Of a stretch of 12,253 nt of DNA, positions 6,304 to 12,253 are shown piece by piece. The notes under the pieces are model-generated. The model made no database searches, was not told where the DNA came from, and worked only from the letters and a program-made list of their open reading frames with translations. This DNA is from an uncultured Clostridia bacterium (lineage in GTDB: Bacteria; Bacillota; Clostridia; Christensenellales; QALW01): assembly GCA_934465535.1 (NCBI GenBank), contig CAKSKV010000017.1:1-12253 (forward strand), read 5' to 3'. Position 1 is the first letter of the stretch. Each line of letters starts with the position of its first letter. Made by a program: the position numbers and the translations under genes.

Positions 6304-7734
6304 GTGAAACTTAGAATTGCGGCAATAGTATTGGCAATTGCGGCCGTTCTGCTTGCGGGCTGTACTCCGTCGCAAACCGCAGATACTACGGCTACGCCGA
6401 CACCGACGCAGACTCCGGCAAAGGAAGCCTCTGTCAAGACGGGCGAAACCTACCGTATTCTCATATGGGACAACTATAATGAGAACGATTGGGTGCTTAA
6501 CAACAGAAGCGGCCGTGCAAGCGAAATAAAAAAGCGCTGGGAGGATTTCCAGCAGCAGTACGGCATCAATATAACCTACATTGCCTCTCCCGGCGAAACA
6601 TGGTTCAATGAGGCTTGCTCCACCGCTGCGGCAATGGAGCCCATGTGCGACATTTTCCATGCAGGCGGACCCTTTGCGCTGGTGACGGTGTACGGCTACG
6701 GCGGAGGCCAGGGCAGCATTCTGGAGCCGCTTAGCGATTATCCGCAGGCGGGCTCGTTCTCCGATACGGAATACTGGAATGTGGAGGCGCAGGCAAACAA
6801 TGCGACCTTCGGCGGCAAGCTGTATTTTGCAATACCGCTTGAGGTGGGCTTCGGACAGGTGGCCTACAATCAGGTTACCTTCTTCAATAAGGATCTGTGC
6901 GCCCGTGCGGGCTATGAGGCCGACAAGCTCTATGAGATGAGCAAAAACGGCGAATGGACCTTTGATGCCATGCGTCAGGTGGCCATTGCCTGCAACGATC
7001 CCGATAACGGCGTATGGGGCATGAACTACGGTCAGAACAGCTGTGCAATGTTCGCCATGGTGACGGCGAACGGCGGATCGTATTTTGAAGTAAAGGACGG
7101 CGTGCCGTATTTTGACGGACATTCCCAGAACACGCTGGATGCCGTAGATTACTTCGTTAAGCTGGCAAAGGACGACAAGGTGGTATATATGGAGGGCGCT
7201 CCCGGCTACGATGACGATCATCCGCCGTTTGTGCGCGGCAAGCATGCTCTTATGCTTACATATGCAAACCGCGCGGAGAAAATGTACAAGAATAAGAAGC
7301 TGTCCTTCGGTATTCTTATGCCGCCTAAGGGGCCGGCTGCTCAGGATTATATTTCGGACAGCAACTGGTTCACTCCCTACTGCGTGATGAAGGGCACAAA
7401 GAATCCCGCAGGCTGCGTGCAGGTAATAGAGGAGTACATCCGTCCGGAATGCGGCATAAACTCCCCGGAAAACCAGGAGATGTTCCATGCTGAATGTACA
7501 ATGTACACCTCGGATGACGGCTCGTTTGAAACGCTTTCCGATGTTCGCAGCAAGACCAAGAGCTCCTCTCTCATGAGCTGGGTAAGCGTTGCCGCAAACG
7601 ACAGCACTATAAGCGGCTATCTCTTCGGCAGCGTGCAGAACTGGATAAAGGGCGAGGGCACGCCGGCGCAGCACTATGCGGCGGTGGAGGCTGCGGTGAA
7701 TGAAGCCGTTAAAAACATGCTGGGCGCGCGATAA
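6304..7734 (+). CDS. ABC transporter extracellular solute-binding lipoprotein, probably for sugars
   Basis: 476-residue substrate-binding lipoprotein of the family 1 (UgpB/MalE-like) type, which captures sugars outside the membrane for an ABC importer. The first 20 residues form a lipoprotein signal peptide: basic start, hydrophobic core and lipobox LLAGC with Cys20 as the lipidated residue. A Thr/Pro-rich flexible linker follows (about 22-42). The mature part shows family features such as YRILIWDNYNEND at the start of the first lobe and PPFVRGKHALMLTYANRAE near 300-320. The start is GTG at 6304, fixed by GGAGG 8 bases upstream. No permease or ATPase gene sits on either side, so the partners must be encoded elsewhere. 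A terminator follows about 60 bases after the stop. The downstream pectinase-like gene and the shared GTGCA motifs suggest a pectin-derived oligosaccharide as substrate, which is inference only. Confidence 0.9.
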   Translation: MKLRIAAIVLAIAAVLLAGCTPSQTADTTATPTPTQTPAKEASVKTGETYRILIWDNYNENDWVLNNRSGRASEIKKRWEDFQQQYGINITYIASPGETWFNEACSTAAAMEPMCDIFHAGGPFALVTVYGYGGGQGSILEPLSDYPQAGSFSDTEYWNVEAQANNATFGGKLYFAIPLEVGFGQVAYNQVTFFNKDLCARAGYEADKLYEMSKNGEWTFDAMRQVAIACNDPDNGVWGMNYGQNSCAMFAMVTANGGSYFEVKDGVPYFDGHSQNTLDAVDYFVKLAKDDKVVYMEGAPGYDDDHPPFVRGKHALMLTYANRAEKMYKNKKLSFGILMPPKGPAAQDYISDSNWFTPYCVMKGTKNPAGCVQVIEEYIRPECGINSPENQEMFHAECTMYTSDDGSFETLSDVRSKTKSSSLMSWVSVAANDSTISGYLFGSVQNWIKGEGTPAQHYAAVEAAVNEAVKNMLGAR

Positions 7735-7793
7735 AGCATGTGCGGCGGCGGAAACTAACCCCGCGTAATGAGTAAAAACATAAGGTATCGGAT

Positions 7794-7820
7794 AAAAAGC
7801 GGTCGTAAGGCCGCTTTTTT
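7794..7820 (+). terminator. Intrinsic terminator after the solute-binding protein gene
   Basis: AAAAAGCGG (7794-7802) pairs with CCGCTTTTT (7811-7819) around an 8-base loop, ending in a run of six T. The A-run on the left arm makes it potentially bidirectional. It separates the lipoprotein transcript from the large surface-protein gene. Confidence 0.88.
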
Positions 7821-7896
7821 CTGTTGCTCTAACGACACCCTTGCGCGGGCGCATTTGAAATTTGCTGCCGGATGCGGAAGGGCTGTGGCATACTCA

Positions 7897-7911
7897 GTGC
7901 AAAATTGTGCA
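7897..7911 (+). promoter_or_regulatory. Paired GTGCA direct repeat upstream of the GH28-like gene
   Basis: GTGCA at 7897-7901 and 7907-7911 are exactly 10 bases apart, one helical turn, within AGTGCAAAATTGTGCA. The second copy shares the context ATTGTGCAT with the copy at 6223-6231 upstream of the lipoprotein gene. It is a probable activator site, as far as the sequence alone allows. Confidence 0.42.
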
Positions 7912-7941
7912 TATTGTATATTCTTTTTCTTATACTGGCGG

Positions 7942-7950
7942 TGTTAAAAT
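7942..7950 (+). promoter_or_regulatory. Candidate extended -10 promoter of the GH28-like gene
   Basis: TGTTAAAAT at 7942-7950 is an extended -10 (TGn then TAAAAT). The -35 region is only T-rich (TCTTTT, 7922-7927). Transcription would start near 7957, just before the structured leader. TATACT at 7931-7936 is an alternative -10. Confidence 0.42.
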
Positions 7951-7962
7951 AGCTGCGGGATC

Positions 7963-8027
7963 ATCGGATATCGCGGCGCTTTTGCAAAAGACGCTAAACC
8001 GGAAAACGGCAAAAGGCGGTATCCGAT
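7963..8027 (+). ncRNA. Structured 5' leader with a three-way-junction-like fold
   Basis: ATCGGATATCGC (7963-7974) pairs with GCGGTATCCGAT (8016-8027) over 12 base pairs, one of them G-U. Inside lie a second stem, GCG-CTTT-TGCA-AAAG-(A)-CGC (7976-7994), and a short CCG-GAAAA-CGG hairpin (7999-8009). The element ends 12 bases before the GAGAGG ribosome binding site, in the position of a cis-acting leader RNA. It matches no riboswitch class I recognise. Confidence 0.4.
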
Positions 8028-8051
8028 ACTATAAATAAGAGAGGTTTGTAT

Positions 8052-11000
8052 ATGAAACGGACGGTTGCATTTTGGACGGCGGTGCTTATGCTGCTGTTGC
8101 TTATGCCGCTGGGGGTGTCTGCGGAGCCCTTCGGGGATTGGGACACCTCCGGCTGGAAGGCAGCGGGAGACGGCGTGCTGGCAAGCGCGGAGGGAAAGGA
8201 TCTGAATGTGCTTTACTCAAAGGGCGCGGCGGGCGGAAATTGCCTGGAATTCGATGTTTATATCAAAAAAGTAACGGGAGATAACGATGCCAATGTAGGC
8301 GCGGCTTACAAAAGCGGAGATATACAGTATTTTTTTGAATACAACACAAAATCGAATCTTGCGCGCATACGGCGGCTGGGCAACGGCATAGACGAACAGG
8401 CGGGCGACGGCAAGAGCCTGGAGCTTAAGCAAAACGAATGGCATCACTTTATGATAGTATTTGATGTGGGCTGCGTGGAGCTGTATATAAACGGCTCCCT
8501 CATAACGGCGGGGCGCTATACCGCCGACGACAAAATGACGGGCGGCACCTGCTATATTCAAAGCTATTATACGGACATAGAGCTTAAGAATGTTGCCTTC
8601 AGCAAGGTGAAAATTACGCCCAGCGACAACAAACAGGAGAATGCTATGGAATACGATTTTGAATTCACGAAAAAATCCTCCGTGGAGGGTTTTAAGGCTG
8701 AAAACGGACGCGTGAGCTATTCCGGCGGCGCGCTTATGTACACACTGAACGGACAGGGATATCTGGAATCCCCGATAATAAGAGCGGACAAGGGAACGGC
8801 GTACAGTGCGGAGATGACGGTAAAGAATACGATATTCATGCGTCTGTGCAATAAAACCGGGGCGGATAAATTCCGCGTATATTTCACAACCGCTCAGGAC
8901 GGAACCTATAACGAGGCGAAATCCCGCGTTTTTGATGTGCCTGCGGACGGCAAATGGCATTCCTGCTTCTTCAATTTTTCCGGCATTGCCGGGGCAAAAA
9001 GCTATCTGCGCGGTTTCCGTATAGAGCCGATAGGCGCAGCGGGCGGCAGTATTGCAATTAAATCCGTAACCTTTGAAAGGGAAAAGGAATTCTATGATTA
9101 CGCCGGGGAAATAACCTACTGCACGGCGGATAAAAACAATGTTGTGGTGCAGGGACGCGCGGCGGAAAAGTTTGAGGGCAAGGAGGTATTCCTCTACGAA
9201 CTGGATACGGCAAATTACACCCAGAGCTTTGCCGGGCTTGAACCTATTGCAAGCGCAAAGGTATCCGGCGGCAGGTTTACAATAACCGTGCCGCTCAAAG
9301 GGGAGAAGGTGACCCGGCTGTCCTCGCTGTTTCTTGCGCAGGTGGACGGAGTAAAGATATCCGACCGCTTTATGGTGGAGAACTGGCGCGACTTTACCGA
9401 AAATCCATATGCCTTCACCCTGCCCGATAGGACGGTGAAGGTTACCGATAAGGAATTCGGCGCGCAGGGCGACGCCTATACAGACGATACAAAGGCAATC
9501 CAAAAGGCGATAGACGCGGTTTCGGCGGCGGGCGGCGGAACGGTCATCATACCGGGGGACGATTCCTTCTACGGCAGAAGGTATATTGCAACAAATATAA
9601 AGCTTAAGAATAATGTAGAGCTGAGAATAGAAAAGGGCGCGGTGCTGTGGCAGTCTCCCCGCGTTAAGGATTATGCCTATGAGCCCGCGTTCGGGCATGA
9701 TGTGTCCATCCCCGGCGTCAACTGGACGCTGGCAGCCTCCTGCCACAACTATCCGCTGCTTCAGGGCGACAATGTGAAAAATGTCCGCATTACAGGTGGA
9801 GGAACCGTCAGAAGCGTGGATACCGGCGGCGAAAACAGCGATTCGGTAAACAGCAACACCATATGGATAGGCTGCGAAAACCGTTTGCATCTGGTGCCCA
9901 TCGGTTTTTGGAAATGCGAAAATGTAGAAATATCCGATATTGCGCTTGCGCGTACCAACAACTATCACATAAATATGCGCACCTGCCGCAATGTTTATAT
10001 AGGCAATGTGGAGATGAAGGAGGTAACCTGTGCTTCGGGCGACGGTATTTCCGCCACCGTGGGCACAAAGAACCTTATGATCGATCGCTGCGTGCTGTAT
10101 ACAAACGATGATGCGGTGACCATCTGCTCCACCTATAACGATCCGCGCGGGCTTGCGTGGTGGCATGCAAACCCGGACGGCGACAATTGCGTGGAAAATA
10201 TTGTAGTGGCGCACAGCAACCTGCACGGCGGACACGGAATAACATTTATTCCCTGGGGAACGGATGCACCCGATCTTTCCAAGCAGGAAATAAGGAATAT
10301 CGAGGTGTACGACAGTATTCTGGGCGGCGGAATGATGTCGGTGGGCTCGTGGCCGGATAACCCCTATTACGGCAAGCAGCCCTATGACAACAGCGAAAAG
10401 GATGACTTTTCGCCCGTCAAGGATGTATATATGCACGATAACTACTACAAGGGCTTGTGCGATCTCGAGGCGCTTAAGGCTACCAACTTTATAACCGACT
10501 GCGGGCTGCACAGCGCGGAGAATTTCCTAAACGGCGATTTTGAGCGCAAAAACGGCAAGGAGGGCTGGGTATCCGGCCTTACGAACTGGTCGGTATCCGG
10601 CGATCCCGAGGTGGGCGTAACGGAAAAGGACGGGGGACATGCGGGCTATATTGCAAGCGAAGGACGGCTTTTCCAGGGCCTGTACATGCGGCCGGGCAAG
10701 CATGTTTTCACCATGGAGGCCACTCTTGAAAGCGGCGCTGGTTTTGTGTTTGTACGCTCATCGGAGGGAGAACTGTTCCGTCGGGAGCTGAAAGCCGGCG
10801 AAAAAACGGAGATATCCTATGAATTCTCCAACATAACGGGCTTTGAGGGAAGGTTCGGCGTGGAGATGACGCAGAAGGGGCGCATTGTTATTGACAATGC
10901 AAATGTAAAAACCGAAAAGCCGGAATATCCGAAGTATTTCACGGAGGATTTCCAGACGCGCACGGAACCGACCTTTGACTACGATTCCTGGAAGCTGGCG

Positions 11001-11840
11001 GCGGAGGGGGATAACACCTATCTCACTCTGCCTACGGGCGAGGTGGGCATACACAGCCTGATGATGAACGGAATTTATCGGGATTTTGATCTGAAATATG
11101 CCATCCGCGCGGGAAAAGTGGCGTACGGCTCTCAGGGCAATATTGCCGTATCTGTCTGTCGCAGGAATTCCGGAACGCAGTATTATGTGGAGTATGATAT
11201 GGTAACAAATCTGTTCTCCGTGCGCAGATTTGTGGGAAATGTGGAGAAAAAGACGGCGCGCAAGTCCGTTAAGCTCAGCACCGGGGAGTGGCATACCTTC
11301 GGCCTGAGAAACAAGGAGGGCAAGCTGGAGTTCTGGCTTGACGGGCAGCTTATTATGGAGGCAACGGATAATAAGCCGCTGTCGGCCGCTGCACTGGGCA
11401 TATTCAGCTATAATACCGCAATTGATATAGACTGCATTACGCTCTCTGAGGCGGGAACGCAGGATATGAGCAGTACGATAAATGTAAATGCAAAAAAATG
11501 GAAGCTGGAGTTTGACGCCTGCGGCGGAGAGCCGACGCCGGATGATCAGTATCTTGAGGCGGGGCAGAAGCCGATGGAGGTGGAGGATCCCGTCAAAGAG
11601 GGTTATGTATTTGCCGGTTGGACCTATAACGGGCAGAAGGTTGTGCTTTCGGAGTTTACCATGCCGGAGGGTGATGCTGTTCTGACGGCGCAATGGTCAA
11701 CGGCGCAGAGTGCGGATAATTCCGGCACGCCGTGGGCGGTTATAGGCGCTGTGGGCGGCGCAGTGGTTGTGGCTTGCGTTATAGTTGCGTTAACTGCCGG
11801 AAAACGCAGAAAAAAGCCCCATGACAAGCCGCAAGCGTAA
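8052..11840 (+). CDS. Membrane-anchored multidomain surface protein with GH28-like pectinase beta-helix
   Basis: 1262-residue exported protein likely to cut pectin-type polysaccharide at the cell surface. Parts in order: signal peptide (1-24, ending VSA); a LamG-like module (about 27-190); a beta-sandwich carbohydrate-binding-like module (about 199-345); a linker domain (about 350-455); and a GH28/Pectate_lyase_3-type parallel beta-helix (about 460-820). The helix starts with EFGAQGDAYTDDTKAIQKAI and carries the GH28-like acid residues Asp664 (SGDGIS) and Asp686/Asp687 (TNDDAV) and His728 in GGHGI. Next come a second carbohydrate-binding-like module (about 824-955), a second LamG-like module (about 960-1133) related to the first, an InlB/Flg_new repeat (about 1149-1216, FDACGGEP to LTAQWS), a membrane helix (about 1227-1249) and a basic tail. 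The canonical GH28 RIK motif is not evident, so exact activity is uncertain. ATG 8052 is chosen over TTG 8046 because GAGAGG (8039-8044) is correctly spaced only for it. Confidence 0.9.
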   Translation: MKRTVAFWTAVLMLLLLMPLGVSAEPFGDWDTSGWKAAGDGVLASAEGKDLNVLYSKGAAGGNCLEFDVYIKKVTGDNDANVGAAYKSGDIQYFFEYNTKSNLARIRRLGNGIDEQAGDGKSLELKQNEWHHFMIVFDVGCVELYINGSLITAGRYTADDKMTGGTCYIQSYYTDIELKNVAFSKVKITPSDNKQENAMEYDFEFTKKSSVEGFKAENGRVSYSGGALMYTLNGQGYLESPIIRADKGTAYSAEMTVKNTIFMRLCNKTGADKFRVYFTTAQDGTYNEAKSRVFDVPADGKWHSCFFNFSGIAGAKSYLRGFRIEPIGAAGGSIAIKSVTFEREKEFYDYAGEITYCTADKNNVVVQGRAAEKFEGKEVFLYELDTANYTQSFAGLEPIASAKVSGGRFTITVPLKGEKVTRLSSLFLAQVDGVKISDRFMVENWRDFTENPYAFTLPDRTVKVTDKEFGAQGDAYTDDTKAIQKAIDAVSAAGGGTVIIPGDDSFYGRRYIATNIKLKNNVELRIEKGAVLWQSPRVKDYAYEPAFGHDVSIPGVNWTLAASCHNYPLLQGDNVKNVRITGGGTVRSVDTGGENSDSVNSNTIWIGCENRLHLVPIGFWKCENVEISDIALARTNNYHINMRTCRNVYIGNVEMKEVTCASGDGISATVGTKNLMIDRCVLYTNDDAVTICSTYNDPRGLAWWHANPDGDNCVENIVVAHSNLHGGHGITFIPWGTDAPDLSKQEIRNIEVYDSILGGGMMSVGSWPDNPYYGKQPYDNSEKDDFSPVKDVYMHDNYYKGLCDLEALKATNFITDCGLHSAENFLNGDFERKNGKEGWVSGLTNWSVSGDPEVGVTEKDGGHAGYIASEGRLFQGLYMRPGKHVFTMEATLESGAGFVFVRSSEGELFRRELKAGEKTEISYEFSNITGFEGRFGVEMTQKGRIVIDNANVKTEKPEYPKYFTEDFQTRTEPTFDYDSWKLAAEGDNTYLTLPTGEVGIHSLMMNGIYRDFDLKYAIRAGKVAYGSQGNIAVSVCRRNSGTQYYVEYDMVTNLFSVRRFVGNVEKKTARKSVKLSTGEWHTFGLRNKEGKLEFWLDGQLIMEATDNKPLSAAALGIFSYNTAIDIDCITLSEAGTQDMSSTINVNAKKWKLEFDACGGEPTPDDQYLEAGQKPMEVEDPVKEGYVFAGWTYNGQKVVLSEFTMPEGDAVLTAQWSTAQSADNSGTPWAVIGAVGGAVVVACVIVALTAGKRRKKPHDKPQA

Positions 11841-11869
11841 CGGCGGCTTCCTGCCGGCCTTAAGGCAGG
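11826..11869 (+). other. Two tandem hairpins at the 3' end of the GH28-like gene
   Basis: AAGCCGC (11826-11832) pairs with GCGGCTT (11843-11849), enclosing the stop codon. A second stem follows at once: CCTGCC (11850-11855) with GGCAGG (11864-11869). Neither has a T-run, so they are more likely 3'-end structure than terminators. Confidence 0.4.
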
Positions 11870-11936
11870 TATGAAAAAACATTTCAGGGGTGTGTTTTAT
11901 AGAAAACAGAGCATACAGAGAATAAGTGTTCGGAGA

Positions 11937-11967
11937 ATAAAGCGGCGGGCGGGACCCGCCGCTTTAT
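11937..11967. terminator. GC-rich terminator-like hairpin after the GH28-like gene
   Basis: A perfect 13-bp stem, ATAAAGCGGCGGG (11937-11949) with CCCGCCGCTTTAT (11955-11967), closes a 5-base loop. The tail is only moderately T-rich (TTTATATAT). It is the strongest hairpin downstream of the large gene, about 100 bases after its stop, and the symmetric A/T flanks could serve both strands. Confidence 0.65.
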
Positions 11968-12187
11968 ATATCCGGAGTGTATGCATGTACATTCGCGCCG
12001 AAGCATACGGGCACGCGAAGCGGGTTAAAAGCGGAAAGCCGGCAAAGAGGCGCGCGTAGCAGAGGCTGCAAAGAAAAACGAACGGGCGCTGCCGAAAGCC
12101 GGCGGAAGAATCCGAAGATGATATATGAGGCGGGGGGTATTGCGGTGATAAGAGCGGATTTCGGCGTTTTCCGGCGGCGGGGAAGAC
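11968..12187. other. Intergenic region with no recognisable gene
   Basis: Short open frames on both strands here have no ribosome binding site and give Arg/Lys/Ala-rich translations typical of non-coding GC-rich DNA. A 25-codon frame from ATG 12118 lacks a Shine-Dalgarno sequence. I see no tRNA or other RNA gene. The region seems to be the spacer before the promoter at the window's right edge. Confidence 0.5.
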
Positions 12188-12251
12188 AAAAATGAAAAAA
12201 AGTGAAAAAAGGGAAAAAAGTCGTTGACAAAAGGAGAAAGGTGAGTATAAT
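12188..12251 (+). promoter_or_regulatory. Strong consensus promoter with A-tract UP-like element, pointing out of the window
   Basis: TTGACA (12224-12229) and TATAAT (12246-12251) are both perfect and 16 bases apart. Just upstream lie four A-tracts (12188-12192, 12195-12201, 12205-12210, 12214-12219) at 8-10 base intervals, as in UP elements or curved DNA that boost transcription. Such promoters often serve rRNA or tRNA operons or other highly expressed genes; the driven gene lies beyond the window. Confidence 0.82.
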
Positions 12252-12253
12252 TA

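Noticed and set aside
6283..7854. 523-codon minus-strand frame opposite the solute-binding protein
   Set aside because: The plus strand encodes a complete lipoprotein with lipobox and ribosome binding site; the antisense translation has no recognisable domain.
8217..10511. 764-codon minus-strand frame opposite the GH28-like gene
   Set aside because: A long shadow caused by codon bias of the real gene; the plus-strand frame has signal peptide, catalytic motifs and anchor.
11871..12059. 62-codon plus-strand frame after the large gene, beginning MKKHF
   Set aside because: It runs through the GC-rich terminator hairpin, has no ribosome binding site, and translates to a low-complexity Arg/Lys-rich sequence.

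Overview
This window looks like chromosomal DNA of an endospore-forming, anaerobic Gram-positive bacterium of the class Clostridia, probably a gut or plant-fibre lineage. The evidence is a SigK-type mother-cell sigma factor, strong AGGAGG-like ribosome binding sites, a lipoprotein sugar-binding protein, and a very large exported pectinase-like protein held at the surface by a C-terminal membrane helix. The chromosomal genes strongly prefer the isoleucine codon ATA. No known defence system, CRISPR array, tRNA or rRNA gene is visible.

Left end (1-1943): the C-terminal 485 residues of a large serine recombinase run in from outside the window. This gene contains no ATA codon, while the next gene uses ATA for nearly every isoleucine, so the edge of a mobile element probably lies between 1458 and about 1860. 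An imperfect inverted repeat overlaps the recombinase stop codon, and a GC-rich hairpin patch follows.

Middle (1944-6000): an OmpR-type response regulator and its membrane histidine kinase form an operon behind an extended -10 promoter. Facing them, on the minus strand, are a ZIP-family metal transporter and, upstream of it, the SigK-type sigma factor. The transporter has its own candidate promoter, overlapped by a long inverted repeat that may be a metal-responsive operator, the sigK terminator, or both. Better start codons than the longest ORFs give are proposed for both genes from Shine-Dalgarno placement.

Right part (6060-11967): a sugar-type ABC solute-binding lipoprotein, with no permease or ATPase gene beside it, is followed by a terminator. 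Then comes a 1262-residue surface protein with a GH28-like parallel beta-helix flanked by carbohydrate-binding-like modules, including two related LamG-like modules, then an InlB/Flg_new repeat and a membrane anchor. GTGCA motifs spaced by about one or two helical turns lie upstream of both genes and suggest shared activation, so the pair may act together in pectin or oligogalacturonide capture. The leader of the large gene can fold into a three-way-junction-like RNA, the most unusual non-coding signal here.

Right end (11968-12253): no convincing gene. The last 70 bases hold A-tracts and a near-perfect TTGACA/TATAAT promoter pointing out of the window, of the strength expected for a stable RNA operon or another highly expressed unit.
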